This document shows, in pieces, positions 1-8,555 of a stretch of 64,000 bases of DNA (within the stretch, counting starts at the first letter, position 1; every line of letters begins with the position of its first letter). The stretch lies in assembly GCF_046707225.1 (NCBI RefSeq), contig NZ_JBJKOP010000008.1, forward strand, positions 62,001-126,000. The letters are read 5' to 3'. The notes under the pieces are model-generated. The model was not told where the DNA came from. It ran no database searches and worked only from the letters and a program-made list of their open reading frames with translations. Origin of the DNA: Caproicibacter sp046707225. GTDB taxonomy: Bacteria; Bacillota; Clostridia; Oscillospirales; Acutalibacteraceae. The position numbers and the translations under genes were made by a program.

Positions 1-58
1 TCAATACTTATAAAATAGAAAAGGATAAAAAAATCGGGGGAAAGGACTCGAAATACAT

Positions 59-1450
59 ATGTTATTCAGCAGCCTGTTTTTTATTTTTATCTTTCTTCCG
101 GTTTCGCTCGCGGCGTATTATCTTCTGCCGCGCAAATGGAGAAACCTGTGCCTGTTCGCGTTCAGCCTGGTCTTCTATGCCTGGGGCGAGCCGGTTTATG
201 TGTTCCTGATGCTGTTCACCGCCGTGTTCGATTACGCGGTGGGGACGCTTCTGGAGCGATTTGCGGGCCGTCCGGGCCCGCGCAGGGCGGTGCTTGTGTT
301 CGGGATTTGCGTCAACCTCGGCATGCTGGCTTATTTCAAATATGCCGCGCTGTTTGTTTCCACCGTGAATTCCGCGTTTTCGCTCTCGATTCCGGTTCCG
401 GCCGCCGCGCTGCCGATCGGAATTTCGTTCTATACCTTTGAATCCCTTTCCTATGCGATTGATATTTACCGCGGCGAAGCGCCCGCGCAGAAAAGCCTGA
501 TCGACTTCGGAACCTACGTGTCCTTTTTTCCGCACCTGATTTCCGGGCCGATCATCCAGTATAAAGAGATGCAGGCGCAGCTTCGCGGCAGGACGGAGTC
601 CATGGAGCATGTGACGGAGGGGGCGCTGCGGTTTCTGCACGGCCTGTTTAAAAAGGTTTTGCTTGCGAACAATCTTGCGCTGATTGCGGACAAGGTTCAG
701 TATTTCGGGCATCCCTCCGCGTTAAGCGCCTGGCTGGGCGCGCTTGCTTTTACCTTTCAGATCTACTTTGACTTTTCAGGCTATACCGACATGGCCATCG
801 GTCTTGGCAGGATGTTCGGCTTTATCCTGCCGGAAAATTTCAATCTGCCTTACAGCTCGCGCAGCGCCTCCGACTTCTGGCGCCGCTGGCACATGACGCT
901 GGGCCGTTGGTTCCGCGACTACCTTTATATTCCGCTTGGCGGCAACCGGTGCTCCACCGTAAAGCTTGTCCGGAATCTTGCCATCGTGTGGGTTCTGACG
1001 GGCTTCTGGCACGGTTCTAGCTGGAATTTCGCGGTCTGGGGTGCGTATTGGGGCTTTTTAATCATCTGTGAGAAATTGTTTCTGCAAAAATGGCTGGACC
1101 GCATTCCCGTGTTTTTTCAATGGCTGTACGCGTTCTTGGCGGCGGTTGTGGGGTGGGTGTTTTTTTCTTACACGGATATCCGCACCGCGTGCGGCGTGGT
1201 CGCGGCGATGTTCGGCTTTTCCGGTGGAACGGATTCCCTCGGTGTGTACACGCTGATCACTGGCGCGCCGATCCTTCTGCTTGCGGCGCTGTTCTGCACG
1301 CCGTATCCCGCGAGGCTGCTGGGGTGGCTTGACCGGAAAGGAAGAACCGGGCTTGCGCTGCGAAGCGCGGGTATGACGGTGCTGTTCCTGCTCTCGATTG
1401 CCGCGCTTGTCGATAATTCCTACAATCCGTTTTTATATTTCCGCTTTTGA
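59..1450 (+). CDS. MBOAT-family membrane O-acyltransferase (AlgI/DltB-like)
   Basis: A 463-residue polytopic membrane protein of the MBOAT family, which moves acyl (usually acetyl) groups across the membrane onto surface polysaccharides. The family signature is clear: an amphipathic FWRRWH stretch with His278 and the GFWHGSSWN motif with the catalytic His318, surrounded by about ten hydrophobic segments. The length matches AlgI-type proteins (about 460-500). The ATG start follows a GGGGGAAAGGA ribosome binding site. The next gene, 12 bases downstream, encodes a DHHW/AlgJ-like partner, so the two probably form one acylation machine. The glycan acceptor cannot be told from the sequence; alginate itself is unlikely in this type of organism. 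Confidence 0.92.
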   Translation: MLFSSLFFIFIFLPVSLAAYYLLPRKWRNLCLFAFSLVFYAWGEPVYVFLMLFTAVFDYAVGTLLERFAGRPGPRRAVLVFGICVNLGMLAYFKYAALFVSTVNSAFSLSIPVPAAALPIGISFYTFESLSYAIDIYRGEAPAQKSLIDFGTYVSFFPHLISGPIIQYKEMQAQLRGRTESMEHVTEGALRFLHGLFKKVLLANNLALIADKVQYFGHPSALSAWLGALAFTFQIYFDFSGYTDMAIGLGRMFGFILPENFNLPYSSRSASDFWRRWHMTLGRWFRDYLYIPLGGNRCSTVKLVRNLAIVWVLTGFWHGSSWNFAVWGAYWGFLIICEKLFLQKWLDRIPVFFQWLYAFLAAVVGWVFFSYTDIRTACGVVAAMFGFSGGTDSLGVYTLITGAPILLLAALFCTPYPARLLGWLDRKGRTGLALRSAGMTVLFLLSIAALVDNSYNPFLYFRF

Positions 1451-1462
1451 CGGGGGACGCTG

Positions 1463-2650
1463 ATGAACAGATTGAGAAAAATGCAACTGAAAAAGTTCGT
1501 TTGCCGGCCGGCGGCGCTCTCGGCGGCATTTTTGCTTGCCGCCGCGATCTTAGTCGGTGTATTTTGGCTGGTGGCTGCGCCGAAACAGACGTTTTCGGAA
1601 AATGAAAACAGAGTTCTGGAACCAACGCCGGTTCCGACTCTGGATACCGTTTTGAATGGGCGTTTTATGAAATCGGCTGAAAATTACGTCGGCGATCATT
1701 TTCCGCTGCGCAATACCTTTGTCACGCTGAATACGGCTGAGCAGCTGCTGCTCGGCAAGCGCGACCTTGCGGCGAATTACGGTTCGACCCCCGCGGAGGG
1801 CGGCGTATACTTTGGAAAAAACGATCATATTTACGAGGTTCTTCTGCCGGATAAAACCGGAATCTTTCAGAAAAACGCGGAAGCGCTCGCGGAATTCGCT
1901 GAAAAATCCGGTTTGCGGCTCACGATCCTTCCGGTGCCCTCCGGCTCTCAGGAACAGCCTGAGAACCTTCCGTACTCCGTGCCGAACCATGACCAGCATC
2001 AGGAACTGGAGGAGCTGGAACAGGCCGTGGGAGGAAAAGCAAAGGTGGTCGACCTGTTTTCGATCTTGAGTTTGAAAACAGGCCGGGATTACTATTTTAA
2101 AACCGACCATCACTGGAATACCGAGGGGGCCTATGTCGGTTATCGGGCACTTGCCGACGCGATGGACTTTGACAGTCTGCCCCAAAGCGCGTTTATTTAT
2201 CAGGCTGTACCTCAGCCCTTTTATGGAACTCTCTATTCCAAGGCGGTCAATACATGGCAGAAGCCGGATACGCTGGTGCTTCCGCATGCAAAGGAAAAAT
2301 CCGCCGTTACACAGGTGACCGGCAAAATAACGCATCAAGGGATTTACTGGGACCAGTATCTGAACAGTAAGGACAAATATTCTGTTTACCTTGGCGGGAA
2401 CCCTTCGGTAACGGTGGTTAAGAACCCCGAAGCAAAGGGCGGCAAGCTGCTTCTGATCAAGGACTCGTTTGCAAATTCGATGATTCCTTACCTGTCGCAG
2501 AACTTCTCGGAAATCCATATGATCGATTTGCGCTATTACAATCTGGATATTTATAAATATATACAACAAAACGGAATCGATCAGGCCGCGGCAATTTACA
2601 GTATTAAGCAGCTTTGTGATGTTTCCATCGCGAATAAGCTCAGCAGGTAG
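1463..2650 (+). CDS. DHHW-motif exported protein (AlgJ/AlgX-like acylation partner)
   Basis: A 395-residue protein with one N-terminal membrane anchor (about residues 15-38) followed by an extracytoplasmic domain. The name-giving DHHW motif is at residues 215-218, and a LLLIKDSF segment lies near residue 330, typical of the SGNH-hydrolase-like proteins paired with MBOAT acyltransferases. Such proteins accept or transfer the acetyl group outside the membrane. It starts 12 bases after the MBOAT gene with a GGGGGA ribosome binding site, so co-transcription is expected. A hairpin terminator follows directly. Exact substrate unknown. Confidence 0.85.
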   Translation: MNRLRKMQLKKFVCRPAALSAAFLLAAAILVGVFWLVAAPKQTFSENENRVLEPTPVPTLDTVLNGRFMKSAENYVGDHFPLRNTFVTLNTAEQLLLGKRDLAANYGSTPAEGGVYFGKNDHIYEVLLPDKTGIFQKNAEALAEFAEKSGLRLTILPVPSGSQEQPENLPYSVPNHDQHQELEELEQAVGGKAKVVDLFSILSLKTGRDYYFKTDHHWNTEGAYVGYRALADAMDFDSLPQSAFIYQAVPQPFYGTLYSKAVNTWQKPDTLVLPHAKEKSAVTQVTGKITHQGIYWDQYLNSKDKYSVYLGGNPSVTVVKNPEAKGGKLLLIKDSFANSMIPYLSQNFSEIHMIDLRYYNLDIYKYIQQNGIDQAAAIYSIKQLCDVSIANKLSR

Positions 2651-2658
2651 AGAAAGGA

Positions 2659-2686
2659 ACAGGGCGTTTGATCCGCCCTGTTTTGT
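2659..2686. terminator. Terminator between convergent genes
   Basis: ACAGGGCG (2659-2666) pairs with CGCCCTGT (2674-2681), followed by TTTTGTT on the plus strand. It ends the acylation operon and abuts the stop codon of the convergent SpoIID-like gene. Confidence 0.8.
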
Positions 2687-3684
2687 TAGGCTGCAAGCGT
2701 AGTCGTCGGATAGTACCAGGATAGAATCTGCCGGTAATCGGCGCCTTGCTTTGCCATGTACTGCGCGCCTGTCTGGCTCATCCCGACGTCGTGGCCGTAG
2801 CCAAGCACTGAAAAGGTAAACTGCCCGTTGGAATAACTGGCGGTAAAATTCGCGGAGCGAAGCCCGAAAGCCGTGCGCACGTCGTTGCCGGTTACGCTTT
2901 TTCCTCCCAGCAGAATTGTTTTTACAGAACCCGCTGCGGCGCGTTCGGCGGTACCCACCCAGCCGGACGGATCGCCGGACAAATCCGCGTCCGGCGCGGC
3001 GGATAAAATACAGGCTTTCATTTTCTCTAAGGACAGGGTGACGGTGGTTTGGTATCCGCCGGCGAATCTGTCTCCCGGGCTTGCGACGGAGATGAGGTAG
3101 GGTCGTTCACCGCCCCAAACGTCAGCGGAAGCTTCCGTGTTCCCGCACGAGATTGCATAATAGGTCGCCTCGATCAATTCCCCGCCGCTTTTCAGAACCT
3201 GGCCGAACACCGGGTCGATGGCGCTTTTCAGGGCTTGAGCGTATTCGTCGTAATGGGTGCCCCAGCGCTTTTTTCGAAGTTCGTCCGTCAAATAAATCTG
3301 GCCGTTCTGCAGATCGGCCGAGAAGTCGGCGCCGTTCAGTGACGAATCGGGCGTCTTTTTTTGATTTTCGCGCAGTCGGGAATAATAGGTGTAACAGGCT
3401 ACTGCCTGGGCTTTCAACGCCTCCTGCTCCGCGCTGGGGGACATTTCCGCCGCAACGGCTCCGGTCATGAACTCCCGGTCGCCGACGGTCAGAATCTGTT
3501 TCGTGGCGGTGTCAAGAATATGAAATGAGCTGCCGGCTTCCTGGGGGCGGCTGGACGCCGGACTTTCGCTTTTACCGGAACCGGCCTTGCCTGCGGCCGG
3601 GTTGCCGAAAGCCACAAAGGGAATCAGAAACATGGCCAGAAAAAGGAAAAGTCCCAAAAGAAATTCTCCTCTGCGGTGATGCAT
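2686..3684 (-). CDS. SpoIID/LytB-domain protein
   Basis: A 332-residue protein with a signal anchor (about residues 8-25) and a SpoIID/LytB domain. SpoIID is the lytic transglycosylase of the engulfment machine that cuts glycan strands lacking stem peptides. Visible landmarks are a GAVAAEMSPSAEQEALKAQA segment, which carries the family's conserved acidic residue, a YYAISCGNTE segment, and the C-terminal GYGHDVGMSQTGAQYMA block. The ATG at 3684 is chosen because a perfect AAGGAGG lies 7 bases upstream; an in-frame ATG further upstream (3765) lacks one. No spoIIM/P neighbours are present, so it may be a SpoIID paralogue rather than the canonical engulfment gene. Confidence 0.85.
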   Translation of the reverse strand: MHHRRGEFLLGLFLFLAMFLIPFVAFGNPAAGKAGSGKSESPASSRPQEAGSSFHILDTATKQILTVGDREFMTGAVAAEMSPSAEQEALKAQAVACYTYYSRLRENQKKTPDSSLNGADFSADLQNGQIYLTDELRKKRWGTHYDEYAQALKSAIDPVFGQVLKSGGELIEATYYAISCGNTEASADVWGGERPYLISVASPGDRFAGGYQTTVTLSLEKMKACILSAAPDADLSGDPSGWVGTAERAAAGSVKTILLGGKSVTGNDVRTAFGLRSANFTASYSNGQFTFSVLGYGHDVGMSQTGAQYMAKQGADYRQILSWYYPTTTLAA

Positions 3685-3834
3685 TTCGCGTTCCTCCTTA
3701 CAGTCATACAATTTATGAGTTACCATGATGCAATTATATACATTAATAATTATTAATGAGAACAATAAGCCTAAATAATGAAATAAACAACAAATTTTAT
3801 TGCAAAATCAATAGCAATGTATACAGCAAATCAC

Positions 3835-3863
3835 TTGACTTTGCCGGTGCGGTGGGATAAAAT
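3835..3863 (+). promoter_or_regulatory. Sigma-A-type promoter of citrate synthase gene
   Basis: TTGACT (3835-3840), 17-base spacer, TAAAAT (3858-3863), about 100 bases before the citrate synthase start. Read by eye only. Confidence 0.55.
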
Positions 3864-3960
3864 ACATTTATTAATTAAATAAATTTCCATTGGGCCGCAC
3901 GATCTTCCTTTTGAGTTGCGGCTTTATTTTTACTTTAATTACAGAAAGAAAGGTGCTATG

Positions 3961-5328
3961 ATGACGGAAATCAATCTGGAAAATCACAGTCCGGAACTGG
4001 AAGCCCTTTGCAATGAGTTTCGTGCAAATAACCGAATTTCCCCGGAGAAATTTGAACTTTATCAGGTGAAGCGAGGACTGCGCAATCCGGATGGAACGGG
4101 CGTCATGGCAGGTCTTACGCTGATCTGTAATGTACACGGATATCTGATTGCCGACGGTGAGCTGATCCCGGACGTCGGAAAACTGACTTACCGGGGGATT
4201 GATCTGAATGAAATCGTAGACGGATGCACGGCTGAAAACCGGTTTGGATTTGAAGAGGTCGCATGGCTGCTCCTTTTTGGAAAGCAGCCGACCAAGAGCC
4301 AGCTGGATCATTTTCGGGAGGTGCTGAGCAGCTGCCGGGAACTGCCGGAGTATTTTGCGGAGGACATGATCATCAAAGCGCCTTCCAAAAATGTCATGAA
4401 CAAGCTGGCGCGGTCTGTTCTGGCGCTCTATTCCTATGACAGCGATCCCGATAACCTGTCGCTGGAAAACAACATGCGTCAGGCGATTCAACTGATTGCC
4501 CAGCTGCCAACCATTATGACCTATGCTTATCAGGTGAAGCGGCGGCATTTTGACAAGAAAAGTATGTACTTTCATCCTTTGGACCCGAATCAGTCTACGG
4601 CGGAATCGATTCTAAACGCGATCCGTCCGGACCGGTCGTTTACGGATGAGGAAGCGAAGCTGCTTGACATCTGCATGATGATTCACGCGGAGCACGGGGG
4701 CGGAAATAACTCCACCTTTACGGCTCGGGTACTTTCGTCCACGGGCACCGATATTTATTCTGCGATCAGTGCGGCGATCGGCTCACTGAAAGGCCCCCGG
4801 CACGGCGGTGCGAATCACCGGGTCATGACGATGATGAACGGTCTGATGGAAGGCGTTAAGGATTGGAAGGACGAGGAGGAAGTTTCCGACTATCTGGAAA
4901 GAATCCTGCGTAAAAAAGTCCCCGACCATTCCGGCCTGATTTACGGAATCGGGCACGCGGTTTACACTTTGTCCGACCCGCGCGCGGTCATTTTGAAAAA
5001 ACAGGCTTGTAAGCTGGCCGAGAAGCGCGGGATGAAGGACCAGTTCGACCTGTTCGAGCGCGTGGAACAGCTCGCGCCGGAGGTTTTTGCCAAAGTAACG
5101 GGGAAGCCCAAGGTCATGTGTGCGAACGTCGACTTTTATTCCGGCCTTGTGTACGAAATGCTAGGAATTCCGAGCGATCTGTACACGCCGATGTTTGCCG
5201 TTTCCAGAATTACCGGCTGGTGTGCCCATCGGATTGAGGAAATGGAAACCTGCGGCCGGATTATGCGTCCGGCGTACCGTTCGCTTTCGAAAGGCATCCC
5301 ATATGTTCCGATCGATCGAAGAATTTAA
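3961..5328 (+). CDS. Citrate synthase
   Basis: Condenses acetyl-CoA and oxaloacetate to citrate in the cytoplasm. The catalytic landmarks of the family are present: the MIHAEHGGGNNSTFTAR block with the active-site His, GIGHAVYTLSDPRA with the second His, and the CANVDFYSGLVYEMLGIP block with the catalytic Asp. About 455 residues, somewhat longer than the short Gram-positive CitZ type because of an extended N-terminal region. Two adjacent ATGs (3958, 3961) follow the AGAAAGG site; the second has the better spacing. No aconitase or isocitrate dehydrogenase gene adjoins it, so it probably serves glutamate synthesis in an incomplete cycle. A 2-methylcitrate synthase activity cannot be excluded. 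Confidence 0.93.
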   Translation: MTEINLENHSPELEALCNEFRANNRISPEKFELYQVKRGLRNPDGTGVMAGLTLICNVHGYLIADGELIPDVGKLTYRGIDLNEIVDGCTAENRFGFEEVAWLLLFGKQPTKSQLDHFREVLSSCRELPEYFAEDMIIKAPSKNVMNKLARSVLALYSYDSDPDNLSLENNMRQAIQLIAQLPTIMTYAYQVKRRHFDKKSMYFHPLDPNQSTAESILNAIRPDRSFTDEEAKLLDICMMIHAEHGGGNNSTFTARVLSSTGTDIYSAISAAIGSLKGPRHGGANHRVMTMMNGLMEGVKDWKDEEEVSDYLERILRKKVPDHSGLIYGIGHAVYTLSDPRAVILKKQACKLAEKRGMKDQFDLFERVEQLAPEVFAKVTGKPKVMCANVDFYSGLVYEMLGIPSDLYTPMFAVSRITGWCAHRIEEMETCGRIMRPAYRSLSKGIPYVPIDRRI

Positions 5329-5347
5329 AATTATGGAGGAAACCACT

Positions 5348-6361
5348 ATGAAACGGGCTTGGATTGCTTTTTTAGGTACTTTGGTTCTGGTTCTCCCAAT
5401 CAGAATCTTTTCGATGCTGCGGTATCTGAATCCTCAGACCGGGTTTTATTCGGACGGGGGAAAGTCTGTCGCAGCGGCGTCCATACTGTTGGTTGCCGGG
5501 GCTTTTCTAACAGCGTATTTTTCCAGTCGGGACGGGAGAACAGAAATCAGCGCCGAACCGATCAGAAATGTTGTCGCCGCTGTTTTGGGCGCGGTAGCCG
5601 GGATCTTTGTTCTCGTTCAGTCGGTCGTCGGATTAACCGCAGGTTTTCTGGGGGTAGGGCAGATTTTCTACCAGATTTTTTGCGGAGCCGGAATTCTGAC
5701 CGGAGCCGTTTTAATGCTGACGGCTTACGACCTTGCGACCGGCCTGCGTAAAGTTGGAAGCCATCCGCTTCTGGCGCTGATTCCCTCGGTTTGGGGATGT
5801 TTGTACCTTGTGGTCCTGTTTATTGCCTATTCTGCCGTGGTGAATCTGGCAGAGGATGTCTACCATACATTTACGGTTGTTTTTCTGCTTTTATTCCTGT
5901 TTACGCAGGCAAAACTGTTCACAGGAATAGAAAGTACCAAAAGTGGAAAAATGATTTACATGGTTGGTCTGCCGGCGGCGTTAATAGCGCTGGCGACGGG
6001 AATTCCGAGCAGCATCCAGTTTTTCGGCACCGGGATCACCGCGGGAGTTGTTTCCATCGGTATGCACATGGCGAATATTGCGCTGGCATTCTATATTATC
6101 GCGTTTTTATCTGCTCTGCAGGCGGTTCCTGCCGCAGCGGAAACAGATCCGGCCGGAGCAGCTGGCCTTGAAGACCTATCTCAACCGACGGCCCTGCCCG
6201 ACACGGACGACCGGGGAAACAAACCGATGCTGAAGGCGGAAGGGTCCATTTCCGAATATGTCAGCTTTTTACGCAAGGCCTGCGGGAGCGGTGAAAAATT
6301 CGTTACGGCGGTTCCGAGTCCGTTTTATTCCAGAAACGACCCCTCGACGGAAGAAAGCTAG
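5348..6361 (+). CDS. Polytopic membrane protein of unknown function
   Basis: A 337-residue protein with about eight hydrophobic segments spread over residues 5-265, then a hydrophilic cytoplasmic tail of about 70 residues containing a DLSQPTALPDTDDRG acidic stretch. I do not recognise a family. The ATG at 5348 is chosen because TGGAGGA lies 7 bases upstream; longer in-frame starts would overlap the citrate synthase gene. It begins 19 bases after the citrate synthase stop, so the two are probably co-transcribed. Confidence 0.75.
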   Translation: MKRAWIAFLGTLVLVLPIRIFSMLRYLNPQTGFYSDGGKSVAAASILLVAGAFLTAYFSSRDGRTEISAEPIRNVVAAVLGAVAGIFVLVQSVVGLTAGFLGVGQIFYQIFCGAGILTGAVLMLTAYDLATGLRKVGSHPLLALIPSVWGCLYLVVLFIAYSAVVNLAEDVYHTFTVVFLLLFLFTQAKLFTGIESTKSGKMIYMVGLPAALIALATGIPSSIQFFGTGITAGVVSIGMHMANIALAFYIIAFLSALQAVPAAAETDPAGAAGLEDLSQPTALPDTDDRGNKPMLKAEGSISEYVSFLRKACGSGEKFVTAVPSPFYSRNDPSTEES

Positions 6362-6381
6362 TTAAAATATTATCAAAAAGC

Positions 6382-6410
6382 TTGTAAAAGTTTTCCTAAT
6401 GTACTAAAAT
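6382..6410 (+). promoter_or_regulatory. Sigma-A-type promoter of gap
   Basis: TTGTAA (6382-6387), 17-base spacer, TAAAAT (6405-6410), about 45 bases before the gap start codon. Confidence 0.5.
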
Positions 6411-6455
6411 AATAATGAAAGACAGAAGTCTCATTGAATTAGGAGGTAGCAATCT

Positions 6456-7472
6456 ATGTCCATTAAGATTGGCATCAACGGTTTTGGCCGTATCGGGCGT
6501 CTCGTGTTCCGTGCGGCAATCGCTCAGCCCGAAACGTTTGAGGTCGTCGGAATTAACGATCCCTTTATCGATCCCGACTACATGGTATACATGGTAAAAT
6601 ACGATACCATGCACGGTCATTTTCAGGGGGAAGTCAAAGCTGAAGACGGAAAGCTGGTTGTAAACGGCAAAGCCATCTCTGTTTTTGAGGAAAAGGACCC
6701 CGCTCAGATTCCGTGGGGAAAAGTCGGGGCTGAATATGTCGTCGAATCCACCGGCGTATTCCCCAGCACCGAAAAGGCTTCCGCTCACCTGACCGGCGGA
6801 GCAAAGAAGGTCGTTATTTCCGCTCCCGCGAAAGACGACACACCCACATTTGTCTGCGGCGTAAACCTTGACATGTACAAGAAGGATATGAAGGTTGTCT
6901 CCAATGCGTCCTGCACAACGAACTGCCTGGCTCCGATTGTCAAAGTTGTCAATGACAAGTTCGGCATTGTAGAGGGCCTCATGACAACCGTACACTCCAC
7001 CACGGCAACCCAGAAAACAGTGGACGGTCCTTCCAAGAAAGACTGGCGCGGCGGCCGTGCCGCAGCCGGCAACATCATTCCCTCCACAACCGGCGCCGCC
7101 AAGGCCTGCGCCCTTGTGATTCCTTCCGTAAAGGGCAAGCTGACCGGCATGTCCATGCGTGTTCCGACGCTGGATGTTTCCGTGGTCGATCTGACTGTGA
7201 ACCTTGCAAAGCCCACAACCTATGAAGCAATCTGCGATGCGATGAAGGAAGCTTCCGAAGGCGAGATGAAGGGCATTCTCGGTTATACGGAAGATATGGT
7301 TGTATCCTCCGATTTCCTCGGTGATCCCCGTACCTCCATTTTTGACGCGAAGGCCGGTATCATGCTGAACGATCACTTTGTTAAGCTGGTATCCTGGTAC
7401 GATAACGAGTGGGGCTACAGCAACAAGGTCCTCGAACTGATTAAGCACATGTTCAAGGTTGACCACGAATAA
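6456..7472 (+). CDS. gap: Type I glyceraldehyde-3-phosphate dehydrogenase
   Basis: Oxidises and phosphorylates glyceraldehyde 3-phosphate to 1,3-bisphosphoglycerate with NAD in glycolysis. 338 residues, the usual length. The N-terminal Rossmann motif INGFGRIGR, the NAD-type acidic residue in GINDPF, the catalytic Cys153 in SNASCTTNCLAP and His180 in TVHSTTATQK are all present, as is the C-terminal WYDNEWGYS block. Start ATG follows AGGAGG. It is monocistronic here: it has its own promoter, a terminator follows, and pgk or a CggR-type regulator is not next to it. Confidence 0.97.
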   Translation: MSIKIGINGFGRIGRLVFRAAIAQPETFEVVGINDPFIDPDYMVYMVKYDTMHGHFQGEVKAEDGKLVVNGKAISVFEEKDPAQIPWGKVGAEYVVESTGVFPSTEKASAHLTGGAKKVVISAPAKDDTPTFVCGVNLDMYKKDMKVVSNASCTTNCLAPIVKVVNDKFGIVEGLMTTVHSTTATQKTVDGPSKKDWRGGRAAAGNIIPSTTGAAKACALVIPSVKGKLTGMSMRVPTLDVSVVDLTVNLAKPTTYEAICDAMKEASEGEMKGILGYTEDMVVSSDFLGDPRTSIFDAKAGIMLNDHFVKLVSWYDNEWGYSNKVLELIKHMFKVDHE

Positions 7473-7498
7473 GAACGAATTTCCATTTTGATTTTCTA

Positions 7499-7537
7499 GC
7501 GCCTCTTATCGGATTGTTACGGTAAGGGGCGCTTTTC
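7499..7537 (+). terminator. Rho-independent terminator of gap
   Basis: GCGCCTCTTATC (7499-7510) pairs, with two G-U pairs, with GGTAAGGGGCGC (7521-7532), followed by TTTTCT. Confidence 0.85.
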
Positions 7538-7638
7538 TATTTGATGATTTACGTATCTTACAGTGAAAGAGTAGTTGTTAAAAATAGACTAAATCAATTA
7601 ATCGAAGTTATGTAAAATGTAGAATTGCTATGAAAACC

Positions 7639-7667
7639 TTGAAAAAGAGAACTGAATGTTATACACT
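7639..7667 (+). promoter_or_regulatory. Promoter of iclR-type gene with overlapping degenerate palindrome
   Basis: TTGAAA (7639-7644), 17 bases, TACACT (7662-7667). The -10 box sits inside an imperfect palindrome GTTATACACTATTAAC (7658-7673) that resembles the full operator at 7687-7705, which suggests autoregulation. Confidence 0.45.
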
Positions 7668-7686
7668 ATTAACAGATAAAGAACGA

Positions 7687-7705
7687 TGTTCTACAATATA
7701 GAACA
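7687..7705 (+). promoter_or_regulatory. 19-bp palindromic operator, copy 1
   Basis: TGTTCTACAATATAGAACA has perfect 7-bp arms (TGTTCTA/TAGAACA) around a 5-bp centre and lies 9 bases before the regulator's GTG start. A second copy differing only at the central base lies before the isomerase gene (8515-8533). This placement is what is expected for the binding site of the IclR protein encoded between them. Confidence 0.75.
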
Positions 7706-7713
7706 AGGATCGA

Positions 7714-8466
7714 GTGGAAATAGAGACTATGATTAAGTCGTTAGAAAAAGCGCTGAATATTCTTGAGTGCTTCTCAGTCGAAAAGCCGGAACTTGGAATT
7801 ACCGAAATCAGCCAAATGACGGGGCTTTACAAAAGCAACGTGTTCAATATTGTTTCAACATTTGTCGGCAGCGGCTATCTGGAGCAGAACCCGGAAACAG
7901 AAAAATACCGTATTGGCTTAAAAATTATGGGACTATCGCATATTCTGTCCACTTCAATGGGGTTTCACAGTGTCGTGCATCGCTGCATTAATGAACTGGC
8001 AAAGGCGATCGATGAAATTGTCTATTTCGGAATTCCCGACGGCGAAAATGTGATGTATATGGAGGGAGCCTATCCGGAGAAATTCTACAATATCAGGTGG
8101 GTACAGGGAATGACGGCTCCTTTGGTTTGTACCGCGATTGGCAAAGCAATGTTGGCTTACATGGAGGAAGCGTTTATAGACCAGGTCTTGGCAAAACCTT
8201 TGCGGCGATATACGGATTATACGATTACGGACCCGGAGATCTTAAGAGCCGAGCTGATGCTCACCAAAAAGCGAGGTTACAGCACGGATAATATGGAGCA
8301 TGAGTACGGGATCAAATGCGTGGGTGTTCCTGTATTTAACCGTTCCGGAGACTTGATTGGGGCGCTCAGTACAACCGGTCCCTCCCTTCGATTCAGCGAG
8401 GAACAATCCGCAGTATTTGTATCCATGTTGAAAGATAAGGCGGAAATCATACGCCAAAACAACTGA
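7714..8466 (+). CDS. IclR-family transcriptional regulator
   Basis: A 250-residue IclR-type regulator: N-terminal winged helix-turn-helix (about residues 7-70, containing GITEISQMTGLYKSNVFNIV) and a C-terminal effector-binding domain (about 80-248) with the family's VCTAIGKAMLAYM and GVPVFNRSGDLIGALSTTGP blocks. IclR proteins often sense small acids or sugar acids; KdgR, which senses 2-keto-3-deoxygluconate, belongs here. The GTG at 7714 is preceded by AAGGA; an ATG five codons later (7729) is an alternative start. Matching palindromes before this gene and before the isomerase gene make it the likely local regulator of the 8.5-17.7 kb catabolic genes and of itself. Confidence 0.9.
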   Translation: MEIETMIKSLEKALNILECFSVEKPELGITEISQMTGLYKSNVFNIVSTFVGSGYLEQNPETEKYRIGLKIMGLSHILSTSMGFHSVVHRCINELAKAIDEIVYFGIPDGENVMYMEGAYPEKFYNIRWVQGMTAPLVCTAIGKAMLAYMEEAFIDQVLAKPLRRYTDYTITDPEILRAELMLTKKRGYSTDNMEHEYGIKCVGVPVFNRSGDLIGALSTTGPSLRFSEEQSAVFVSMLKDKAEIIRQNN

Positions 8467-8472
8467 AAATTC

Positions 8473-8497
8473 GGACTTTCAAAGTCCAAATTTTTTA
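8473..8497 (+). terminator. Terminator after iclR-type gene
   Basis: GGACT-TTCAA-AGTCC (stem within 8473-8487) followed by AAATTTTTT. It separates the regulator transcript from the catabolic operon, which therefore needs its own promoter. Confidence 0.7.
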
Positions 8498-8514
8498 GCC
8501 TAATATAAGAACGT

Positions 8515-8533
8515 TGTTCTACAGTATAGAACA
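8515..8533 (+). promoter_or_regulatory. 19-bp palindromic operator, copy 2
   Basis: TGTTCTACAGTATAGAACA, identical to the copy at 7687-7705 except for the central base, 22 bases before the TTG start of the isomerase gene. It most likely overlaps or immediately follows the operon promoter; I could not fix a convincing -35/-10 pair. Confidence 0.75.
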
Positions 8534-8555
8534 TAATAAGAGAGGGGTTTTAATC

